Assembly: GCA_964346275.1 (NCBI GenBank)
Contig: CAYFUR010000032.1
Location: 1-35,037 of the forward strand
Origin: CAYFUR01 sp964346275
Lineage (GTDB): Bacteria > Sumerlaeota > Sumerlaeia > SLMS01
DNA length: 35,037 nt
Reading direction: 5' to 3'
This document shows, piece by piece, positions 8,424-15,526 of this stretch. Every line of letters begins with the position of its first letter. Within the stretch, counting starts at the first letter, position 1. The notes beneath the pieces were generated by a model. That model was not told the origin of the DNA. It made no database searches and was given only the letters and a program-made list of their open reading frames with translations. A program made the position numbers and the translations under genes.

Positions 8424-10467
8424 CAAATTCGCGGAGCCGTTCTGATTCCAGGCGCAACCCACTGACATAGACGCCGAGCTGCCGCCGATCCTCATTCCCT
8501 TCCAAATACTCCGCGGGGGTGAAAAGCGGGGCCACGTCTATACGAAGAATTGGCTGGCGGCGCTTCCAGTCATTTTCGGCGGCCTCTCGTGTAAACTCGA
8601 AAGTGCGCGTCTCTTCCGGTCCGAGGCGGAAATCCTGCTCCGTTCCGTCGGGCCAATGAATGGTGCCTTCTGCTGGAAGCGCCTTGCGGTGAAGCGAAAA
8701 GTTAATGCGATCAACTTCCCGGTTGACCGGCGTCGACCACTCCGCGCCGGTCCAGAAGGAAAGTGTCGCATCCTGCTGCATATCATAGTGCCGGGGCATT
8801 TGATCCGTATAGACACGGCTGGCATTGACACTGGCCATGAGAGCCGCGGCCAGGCCGCAGGCCATGAGGAGCCGCTGGCCGCCCCAGCTGTGCACTTCCT
8901 CTTCCACCCGGCAGCGTTTCTTCCGGCAAAGGCCAACAATCCCGCCGAAACCAATCCAGGCGCTCAGTTCGACGATTCGGATATAGACGATATACTGGGC
9001 AAAGCTGACCGCCACGAGGCCGAGCAGGCCCAGGCACGTTGCGATCATGAGTGTCCGCGTGTGGGCGTCGAAACGATGCCAGGATTTCCGCACTTCGCGC
9101 GCCACACCGTAAATGCCGCCCAGGAGCAGGGCGGGAAGAAATGGCCCATTCTCGATCAATGTGTGAAGCCAAAGCGAATGCGCCGTGACGTGATCGGGCT
9201 GGAACCAGCGATAGAATGGCGTAAACGTCCATTCGTAGAAGAGAAAATGTGTTCCGAGTCCGAGGCCAAATGGGTGGTCACGAAGGAAATAGAGGCCGCT
9301 GAAGTAGTAGTTGGCCCGATCCTGGGCACGGAAAAGATGGATCAACCGGTTGGCCAGCGTGTCTCCACCGGCCACAATCCCGATAATCGCAATGAGGATG
9401 GCACCGCCGATCGCCCAGGGGATGTACCGCCGTGTTTCCGGGTACGTATAGACGAGATAAGCCATGCCGGCCAGGAGAGCGGCACCCGCTCCAAGCCAGG
9501 CCGCCCGGGCCGCCGTCAGAACCAGGCAAAGCCCGACCACCGACAGCGCCGCCGCCAGCACCAGGTTGCGTTTGTTCCGGCCCCGCGACCACCAGAGCAG
9601 CAGCCCGGGCCACATCAGCACGACCCACTGGCCATACCATCCCGCATGGCCCGCCGTGCCCTGGAGCCGGCCCGCATGCAGCGGATCCGTGTTCGCGCGG
9701 CGTATATCCGTCAGGGAAAGCCAGCCAAGCCAGTCCAGCAGTGAAAAACAGCAGGCCACGAAAAGACTGAGCCCCGCGAGTTTAAGCCACCGCGCCATCA
9801 CCAGCGGATTGGCCCGCCGGGCGACAATCACCGCCAGCAGGATCCCGGACCCCCAGTTCCAGAACGATTTGATCACCCATTCGGGACTTGTCCCCGTGCC
9901 GTAAAATGTCTGGAGCGCGATGTTCAGCCACCGGCTCCCGGTCGGCTCGAAGGGACGTTCCTGGAAGAAAACAAGCTGCAGCCCCACAAGGGACGAGGCA
10001 CTCAGGAGAAGGATCAAGCCCATCAGAAAATGCGGCCAATGGCCCCAAGAGACGGGACGCTCGTCGCGCGTCAGTGAATAATCGGCGCAAGGCCTCCCAG
10101 CCGCATCCAGGCCGACAATTCCCCGCCCGAGGAGGCGTAATTCACCAGCGGCCATGCCGAGAACAAAAACCTCCAGGCCCGCAAGGAGGTGTGTCTTTCC
10201 CGGGTCCAGCAGGTAAAGCGGCCCAAGCAAGGCCAGCGCATACATCCCCCAGATGGGATTGAGGAAAGAAACCAGGAAGGCCAGAAGATAGGTCAGGCGG
10301 CTTTCCATGGTGCCGCCCGCGATCAGAAAACAAAAGAGCGCCACGATGGGGATATAGGCAGCGATCCGCAGGACTTGCGCAAAGGGCGTAAGCTCGGTTC
10401 TCGGCGCCTCGGGTTCATTCGACGGGGCGGCAATCAGTCGGTATTGCGGATTTGTGGAAAGCGCCAA
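8404..10467 (-). CDS. O-antigen ligase/polymerase-like polytopic membrane protein
   Basis: A 687-residue protein with about ten to twelve hydrophobic segments over residues 25-560, followed by a soluble C-terminal tail of about 120 residues. The central part (about 385-450) has RANYYFSGLYFLRDHPFG, GLGTHFLFYEW and HVTAHSLWLHTLIENGP. These match the large periplasmic loop of the Wzy_C/O-antigen ligase family (a short-form glycan H...H/S.....ENG pattern). Members either ligate O-antigen to lipid A-core, polymerise repeat units, or glycosylate proteins; sequence alone does not separate these. The tail (residues about 570-687) is unusual for WaaL and rich in charged residues. The start is TTG at 10467 with GGAG 8 bases upstream. 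It stands alone on the minus strand between convergent sfsA and a divergent binding-protein gene. Confidence 0.82.
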   Translation of the reverse strand: MALSTNPQYRLIAAPSNEPEAPRTELTPFAQVLRIAAYIPIVALFCFLIAGGTMESRLTYLLAFLVSFLNPIWGMYALALLGPLYLLDPGKTHLLAGLEVFVLGMAAGELRLLGRGIVGLDAAGRPCADYSLTRDERPVSWGHWPHFLMGLILLLSASSLVGLQLVFFQERPFEPTGSRWLNIALQTFYGTGTSPEWVIKSFWNWGSGILLAVIVARRANPLVMARWLKLAGLSLFVACCFSLLDWLGWLSLTDIRRANTDPLHAGRLQGTAGHAGWYGQWVVLMWPGLLLWWSRGRNKRNLVLAAALSVVGLCLVLTAARAAWLGAGAALLAGMAYLVYTYPETRRYIPWAIGGAILIAIIGIVAGGDTLANRLIHLFRAQDRANYYFSGLYFLRDHPFGLGLGTHFLFYEWTFTPFYRWFQPDHVTAHSLWLHTLIENGPFLPALLLGGIYGVAREVRKSWHRFDAHTRTLMIATCLGLLGLVAVSFAQYIVYIRIVELSAWIGFGGIVGLCRKKRCRVEEEVHSWGGQRLLMACGLAAALMASVNASRVYTDQMPRHYDMQQDATLSFWTGAEWSTPVNREVDRINFSLHRKALPAEGTIHWPDGTEQDFRLGPEETRTFEFTREAAENDWKRRQPILRIDVAPLFTPAEYLEGNEDRRQLGVYVSGLRLESERLREFEKERAD

Positions 10468-10633
10468 GAAGAATTCTCCGCGGAAGACGGGTTGCCTGAG
10501 ATTGGACGGATGAAGGAGAGCGACGTCAAGCCGTCCGGCGGCTGGTTTTCTCCTCGCGCCGAGAGGGATGGCTCGATTAGGAAGGTGGCGGGGCTGAATC
10601 TCAGCGCTTCACTCGATCACCGGAGTCCGGTCC

Positions 10634-11623
10634 TTGCGCCTTTTCTCGATTCTGATCGGCACCATTTTGCTACTCGCCACGTCTTTCTCCCCGGCGCAGG
10701 AAGGGGAGACAGCGGAAGTGGGTCCCTCCGCGGGAAACGCGGCGGATGCATCGCGCGATCTGTTTCGCGTCGGCTATCTGCGCCGCGAGGTTTCCGGTCA
10801 TCCCCCCATCGAAGGGCTCGAGCGCCTGCGCGGCTATCTTGAAGAGGACGAGGCCGTCCAGAGGGAGTTGGAGGCCGGGGAATATGACGGCATCGGCCTC
10901 TTTCCCTGTGACGGACCGGCCGATATGGTGCGCCGCCTGAACGCCCGCGAGTTCGATGTCGCTTTCGCCCCTGCTAATCTCTATGCCCAGCAGCAGGCCG
11001 GTTACATGGCCGTGCTGAAATCCCGCCGCCCGGAAGACTTCTTCTCCCCCACCGGCCGTGTCTGGCGCCAGGGGGTTGTCTTTGTCACTCCGCGCAGCCC
11101 GCTTTACGACGCCGGGGAGATCACCAAAGAGAACGTGGGAGCCTTCCTCTCCGATGAACGCCTGGCTGTCGTCAGCACCCAAAGCGTCGCCGGATTTCAG
11201 GCGCCCGTGCTCCGCCTTGCCACAGACTATGATGTATTCGCGTCGGAAGGCGGATATCTCTGGTTCGACAGTTCGGAAGAAGTGGCGAAGGGCGTGCTTT
11301 CCGGCCTGGCCGACATCGGCGCCTGCGAGGAATCCGCCCTCCAGCGCGTCCTCCGGCGGGCGGGGCTGGAAGAACGCAAGGACGAGCTTATCCGTGTTAT
11401 TCTGCGCACGGATCGAATTACCACGGACCCCGTCATATTCCGGCCGGGACTGTCTCCGCGCGTTTCCGCCCTTGGGCGTGAAATCCGCTCGTCTATACGC
11501 GACTTTTCTCTCGAAGGGGGTCTCGGCGAGATTCAATACACCCTCGCCACGGACCAGGAGTATGGTTCTCTCATCGAGCTGCAGAAAGAATTCCAGGAGA
11601 CTGTAGGAGTCGTGGCCAGATGA
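10634..11623 (+). CDS. PhnD-like periplasmic binding protein (phosphate/phosphonate-binding family)
   Basis: A 329-residue exported protein. The signal peptide MRLFSILIGTILLLATSFSPA is followed by QE with no lipobox Cys. The mature part has the two-lobe layout of PhnD-like domains: RVGYLRREVSGHPPIEGLER near the start, FDVAFAPANLYAQQQAGYMA near 110-128, the hinge SVAGFQAPVLRLATDY, and GVLSGLADIGACEESAL near 222-238. PhnD proteins usually feed an ABC transporter for phosphonates or oxyanions. Here no permease or ATPase is adjacent; the next gene is a histidine kinase whose ATG overlaps this stop (ATGA, 11620-11623). A sensing role is therefore more likely than transport. The start is TTG at 10634 with GGAG 8 bases upstream. 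The ligand is unknown. Confidence 0.85.
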   Translation: MRLFSILIGTILLLATSFSPAQEGETAEVGPSAGNAADASRDLFRVGYLRREVSGHPPIEGLERLRGYLEEDEAVQRELEAGEYDGIGLFPCDGPADMVRRLNAREFDVAFAPANLYAQQQAGYMAVLKSRRPEDFFSPTGRVWRQGVVFVTPRSPLYDAGEITKENVGAFLSDERLAVVSTQSVAGFQAPVLRLATDYDVFASEGGYLWFDSSEEVAKGVLSGLADIGACEESALQRVLRRAGLEERKDELIRVILRTDRITTDPVIFRPGLSPRVSALGREIRSSIRDFSLEGGLGEIQYTLATDQEYGSLIELQKEFQETVGVVAR

Positions 11624-12855
11624 TGGGCCGAAAAGAACGGGTCTCACTCTGGCCGCTACTCCTTGCCATGGGCATGCTCGTGGCGGCCCTCGGCACGTTG
11701 TTCTGGCTGCGCGCGCGGCTCGCCGAGGGCCAGGACGCCGTGCTCGATGGGACGGTCCGCCGCTTCGAAGCCACCGGGGTTCTTGGCCGGGCGGAATCGC
11801 GGTCGATCGTCTTTGAAGAAGTCGAAACCCTTGCCATGGCATCGCAGAACGACCTGGTCATGCGTCTCTACGTAACGAAGCGTTTAAGGGATGGAACCGA
11901 GGTCGCCGTTGTTCCCTTTTACCTGGACCTCGTCGATCCCCAGTGGCGCGAAGAGGCCCGGTGGCTGAAGCTGCCGGTGGGTGAAGGGCCATCGGGCTAC
12001 CTTTACATGGATATTAACAATGCGACCTTGCGCGCGGTGAACGCCGCCATGGGCCTGCTGGCGGCGCTTCTGGTGGCGGGGTTTGCCGTTTTGATCCTCC
12101 GCCAGCGGGGCAAGGAAGCTCAGGTGGGCCAGCTTCAATCCGAGCTGCAGGCGCGCAAAGCCCAGGTGATCCAACTCGAACGTCTCGCGCTCGCGGGACA
12201 GCTTTCGGCGAATATCCTTCACGATATCAAGAAACCCGTCCTGAATATTAAACACGAAGTGAGCGATGCCCTCGACGGGGCGGAAGAGGATTCCCAGCGC
12301 GTTCTCCGCGATGTCCAAGCCCAGACCGAGTTGTTCCTCCAGATCCTTCGCGATCTGGGCATGGAATCCTTCGTCAAGGCATCGGCCCAGGAAAATGAAT
12401 GGTGCGATCTCCACGAACTGGCGGAGCGTTCCCTTCGCCTTGTTCAATACGAACAGGGAAATGTGGAAGCGGAAATCGATTTTGATCCGGAGAAGGACTA
12501 CTTGATCCAGGCGATGCCCCACCGCATGGTTCAGCTCTTCAGCAACCTGGTTCTCAATGCCTTTCAAGCCCTGGGCGGCACGGGACGCCTTCGGATCAGA
12601 GGGATGCAGGAAGAGGGAAAAGTCAATGTGACGGTCGAGGACGATGGCCCCGGCATCCTCGCCGGCGAGCAAGAGGAAATCTTCTCGCCGTTTGTCACCT
12701 CTCGAACAGAGACAGGCGGCAGCGGCCTTGGTCTGTATATATCAAAGACGATTGTCGAGGACCTGGGAGGCGGGATTACGGTGGGACGCAGCAAGGACCT
12801 CGGCGGCGCATGCTTTACGATCACCCTGCCCAATGCCGAACAGCAATCACGGTAA
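11620..12855 (+). CDS. Membrane sensor histidine kinase, coupled to the PhnD-like gene
   Basis: A 411-residue kinase. One membrane segment lies at about 10-30, an extracytoplasmic stretch of about 105 residues follows, and a second membrane segment is at about 139-160. A coiled-coil linker (162-195) leads to the dimerisation/phosphoacceptor helix LSANILHDIKKPVLNIKHEV (H201). The ATPase domain has the N box (QLFSNLVLNAFQAL, N313), the G1 box (EDDGPGI, D341-D342), FSPF near 355, and the G2 box GGSGLGL at 366-372. No receiver or PAS domain is present and no response regulator is nearby. Overlap with the upstream binding-protein gene suggests the bound PhnD-like protein presents its ligand state to the periplasmic segment, as in other binding-protein/kinase pairs; this is inference. 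Its 3' end overlaps the convergent moaC by 9 bases. Confidence 0.92.
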   Translation: MMGRKERVSLWPLLLAMGMLVAALGTLFWLRARLAEGQDAVLDGTVRRFEATGVLGRAESRSIVFEEVETLAMASQNDLVMRLYVTKRLRDGTEVAVVPFYLDLVDPQWREEARWLKLPVGEGPSGYLYMDINNATLRAVNAAMGLLAALLVAGFAVLILRQRGKEAQVGQLQSELQARKAQVIQLERLALAGQLSANILHDIKKPVLNIKHEVSDALDGAEEDSQRVLRDVQAQTELFLQILRDLGMESFVKASAQENEWCDLHELAERSLRLVQYEQGNVEAEIDFDPEKDYLIQAMPHRMVQLFSNLVLNAFQALGGTGRLRIRGMQEEGKVNVTVEDDGPGILAGEQEEIFSPFVTSRTETGGSGLGLYISKTIVEDLGGGITVGRSKDLGGACFTITLPNAEQQSR

Positions 12856-13329
12856 TTCCAGGTCGCCGGACTTTCCCCCGGTTTTGCGCCGAAGCCGCAC
12901 ACCCTCCAGGCGCATGTCCTTCTGGGCGCTCTTGAGCATGTCGTACAGCGTGAGCAAGGCGATGGAAACAGCGGTCATCGCTTCCATCTCGGCACCGGTG
13001 CGTTCGTTCACACGCACGGCGGCCCGCACGCGGGCTGAGCTGGGGCTCTTGATTTCCTGAATGTCTATATCCACACCAGACGTCGCGATGGGATGACAGA
13101 GGGGAATCAGCTCCGAAGTGCGCTTGGCCGCCTGGATGCCCGCGATTCGCGCGGCGGCAAGGGCGTCGCCTTTCTTTCCCTCGCCACTGAAAAGAAGGCG
13201 GCGCGTGGCGGGGGTCATGCGCAGGTCTCCCTCGGCGACGGCCTCGCGCACCGTGGTTTCTTTCTCGCCGACGTCCACCATGCGGACATCGCCTCGCTCG
13301 TTGAGATGGGTCATTTTCTTTCCTGGCAT
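12847..13329 (-). CDS. moaC: MoaC, cyclic pyranopterin monophosphate synthase
   Basis: A 160-residue enzyme of molybdenum cofactor biosynthesis. With MoaA it converts GTP, via 3',8-cyclo-7,8-dihydro-GTP, to cyclic pyranopterin monophosphate. Conserved motifs: VRMVDVGEKETTVREA near 15-30, KKGDALAAARIAGIQAAKRT (52-71), ELIPLCHPI (73-81), NERTGAEMEAMTAVS, LYDMLKSAQKDM (D130 and K133, equivalent to E. coli D128/K131) and KTGGKSGDL. The ATG at 13329 gives the usual family length, and GAGGA lies about 11 bases upstream inside the previous gene. The first base of its start is the last base of that gene's TGA (TGATG), so translation is coupled. Longer starts up to 13467 would read into the upstream gene. 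No other moa gene is in the window. Confidence 0.95.
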   Translation of the reverse strand: MPGKKMTHLNERGDVRMVDVGEKETTVREAVAEGDLRMTPATRRLLFSGEGKKGDALAAARIAGIQAAKRTSELIPLCHPIATSGVDIDIQEIKSPSSARVRAAVRVNERTGAEMEAMTAVSIALLTLYDMLKSAQKDMRLEGVRLRRKTGGKSGDLELP

Positions 13330-14465
13330 CAGCGCGCCATTCCTCGAACGATCAGTTGGATCACTTCCTTCGAAAACTCGTCCCAGGCTTGCCGGGAACC
13401 GGACACGGAAGCATTTGTCAGAAGCGCCACGCTTGTCCAGCTTTCTCTGTCGATCCAGAGCAGGCACCCCGTGTATCCCGTCTGGTAGAAATAACGCCCC
13501 GGCTCGGATCCCGGCGCGGCAAAAGGCGGATCGACCGGCGAGAGCATGCCTCCAGGCGATATATACACGGAGCCGTTCTCACCGCAAATTGACAGCTTCT
13601 CCGGCTTCCCAAGAAGTAGCTCGGCAATGCGCCGCAAACGCCCGTCGGGATTCGGCTTACAAAGCCGGCTGCCAAACTCGGCGATGTCCCCGGCTGACGC
13701 GAAAAGCCCGCTATGAAGGGGAAGCCCGGACTGCTGGGAGAGCATGAAGCCCGCGAGGGGATCATAGGGTTCGCCCCGCAGAAGGTCTCCCGCTTCTGTA
13801 TATCCCGTCGCGGCGGTGGTCTTTTTTTCCTCGGGGACAAAGGCGAGGGTTTCCAGGCCCATGGGGGCCCACACTTCCCGGCGCAGGGCTTTTTCCGCTT
13901 CGGGATATGCCGCGGCAAAGCGTTTTCCGAGGACCGCATAGGTGGAATTGCTGTAGCGGTAGCAGGGTTGCGAAGGCAGCCCCGACAGCTCCTCCCAGGC
14001 ATCATTCCAGGCATCGTTCTTTAACAGCCTGGAATACCAGACTTCGTCATCAAGAGAAGGCGAGTGATCCAGGACTTCCAGGATCCACTGTTCATCGGGA
14101 TGACTGCGGGAAAGCAACACGGCCGCGGGTACCCCCGCGAGCGGCTTGGCGAGGGATGCCGTGTCGAAGAGCATCTCTGGCCCAGCGGGGCCCGCCCCTT
14201 TCTCTTTCCCCAGCGAGCTGAAATAGTTCGTATAGACGGTGCGTCCCCACCTCTTGACTACGAGGACGCCTTGGAGAATCTCTCCCGAACGCTCCTGCTG
14301 CCAAAGCAACCCATCGAGGCGGGCAAACGTGCCCCGGTCAAAACCAGCCTGAATATCATTCACACCGGCAAGGTTCCGGCGCGGTCCGCCGGCGCATCCG
14401 TGCAGCAGGAAAAGTGCGTAGACTGCTGGGAGTAGATAACTTAGGAGGACAAGGCGTCGAGCCAT
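13329..14465 (-). CDS. Serine beta-lactamase-fold lipoprotein (class C/esterase family)
   Basis: A 378-residue protein with a lipoprotein signal: MARRLV, a hydrophobic core, then LLHGC with C24 as the lipid-modified residue. The catalytic fold has S-x-x-K in DTASLAKPLAG (S104, K107), the second motif Y171-S172-N173 in YRYSNSTYAVLG, and the third-motif region LPLHSGLFASAGDIAEFG (H251-S252-G253, replacing KTG). The HSG form with upstream YDPLAGFM is typical of the beta-lactamase-related esterase/peptidase group (EstB- or PBP4*-like), not of true resistance enzymes. It probably acts at the inner face of the outer membrane on peptidoglycan or ester substrates. The start overlaps the upstream GT9 gene by 25 bases and its stop overlaps moaC by 1. 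Confidence 0.87.
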   Translation of the reverse strand: MARRLVLLSYLLPAVYALFLLHGCAGGPRRNLAGVNDIQAGFDRGTFARLDGLLWQQERSGEILQGVLVVKRWGRTVYTNYFSSLGKEKGAGPAGPEMLFDTASLAKPLAGVPAAVLLSRSHPDEQWILEVLDHSPSLDDEVWYSRLLKNDAWNDAWEELSGLPSQPCYRYSNSTYAVLGKRFAAAYPEAEKALRREVWAPMGLETLAFVPEEKKTTAATGYTEAGDLLRGEPYDPLAGFMLSQQSGLPLHSGLFASAGDIAEFGSRLCKPNPDGRLRRIAELLLGKPEKLSICGENGSVYISPGGMLSPVDPPFAAPGSEPGRYFYQTGYTGCLLWIDRESWTSVALLTNASVSGSRQAWDEFSKEVIQLIVRGMAR

Positions 14466-15526
14466 TCGCGTGCCTCGTTATAGACAAAGTCGGGATGCAG
14501 CCCGCGGAGGCAGGCCATGAACTGTTCGCCCTCCAGGGGGCAGCGTCGTTTCTTGCACGGGACGCACCAGAGATCCTCTCGCTGGACGGTAAAACTCGTT
14601 CCCCGGCCACCATCCCAGGGACTGTTCCTCCGGGCGTCGGTGGCGCCAAAGATCGTCAGGACCGGAACGCCAAGTGGCCCGGCCATTTGAGCGGGCCCGG
14701 TGTCGCCGCTTATCAGCAAACGGCACTGGCCGATTAAAGCGGCCAGCTCGCGAAGGTTTGTGTCTGGCGCGACAATGGCGCCGAGATCCTTCAGATCCCG
14801 CGCCATCACGTCTCGCAGCTCTTCTTCCTTCGGCCCCCATAGCACCAATGGACGAAGGTGATAATCTTCCGAAATGCGGCGGGCCAGTTCCGCGTAGCGC
14901 TCCGGCGCCCATTGCTTGCTGGGGAATCCGGCCCCGGCGTTGAGCCCCAGGAGAGGTTCCTGATTCCAGCCCAGATCGCCAAGCTGCTTGCGTATAGACG
15001 CTTGTTCCTGCTCGCTCACGGGGAGCAGGCCCGCCGGCGGCGTGTCCGGAACATCGATGCCGAGCCCCTCCAGCACGCGCACGTTTTGCTGGACAACATG
15101 AATATCCGATGCAGCCGGCCGGGTGCGCCGGTTGATGAAGAGCCCATTGGCCTCCCGCGAATTCTCCCCCGCAAAGCCAGCCCGAATACCTGCGCCGGAA
15201 CGCCAGGCCGCGAGGCCCGACTTGAAAATGCCCTGGACATCGACGGCCGCGTCCCACCCGGCTTCGCGAATCTCTCGGAAAAAGGGCCGGATTTCGCTCC
15301 AGTATTTCTTGTGATACTGGCCGCGCCATCGCTTCTTTGGAATCACGTAAAGTTCGTCGAGGTCCGGATGGCCGCGAAGCAACTGCGCGCTCAACTCCTC
15401 GACAAGCCAGCCAATCCGTGCCTCGGGAAAGTTCGCCCTCAGCACTTCCAGCAGAGGCAGCGCATGGATCACATCGCCAATGGCGGAGAGCCGGACAATC
15501 AGGATGGAACGCGGTTGGTTCGTCAT
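14441..15526 (-). CDS. Glycosyltransferase family 9 (heptosyltransferase-like)
   Basis: A 361-residue GT-B enzyme. The N-terminal domain starts with SILIVRLSAIGDVIHALPLL, the ADP-heptose:LPS heptosyltransferase signature, followed by RIGWLVEE. The C-terminal domain has NAGAGFPSKQWAPERYAEL and SGDTGPAQMAGPLGVPVLTIFG, then the cysteine-rich tail motif CVPCKKRRCPLEG...CLRG seen in this family. GT9 enzymes add heptose or similar sugars to lipid A-core. In the DxGPxH motif the usual His is Gln (DTGPAQ), so donor binding may differ. The ATG at 15526 follows the priA TGA with no gap, and the gene overlaps the next by 25 bases. It sits in an operon with DNA-processing genes and a lipoprotein. Confidence 0.92.
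   Translation of the reverse strand: MTNQPRSILIVRLSAIGDVIHALPLLEVLRANFPEARIGWLVEELSAQLLRGHPDLDELYVIPKKRWRGQYHKKYWSEIRPFFREIREAGWDAAVDVQGIFKSGLAAWRSGAGIRAGFAGENSREANGLFINRRTRPAASDIHVVQQNVRVLEGLGIDVPDTPPAGLLPVSEQEQASIRKQLGDLGWNQEPLLGLNAGAGFPSKQWAPERYAELARRISEDYHLRPLVLWGPKEEELRDVMARDLKDLGAIVAPDTNLRELAALIGQCRLLISGDTGPAQMAGPLGVPVLTIFGATDARRNSPWDGGRGTSFTVQREDLWCVPCKKRRCPLEGEQFMACLRGLHPDFVYNEAREWLDALSS

Noticed and set aside
13329..14465. Antibiotic-resistance beta-lactamase
   Set aside because: The HSG third motif, lipoprotein signal and envelope-gene context fit the esterase/peptidase branch of the family; resistance is not supported.
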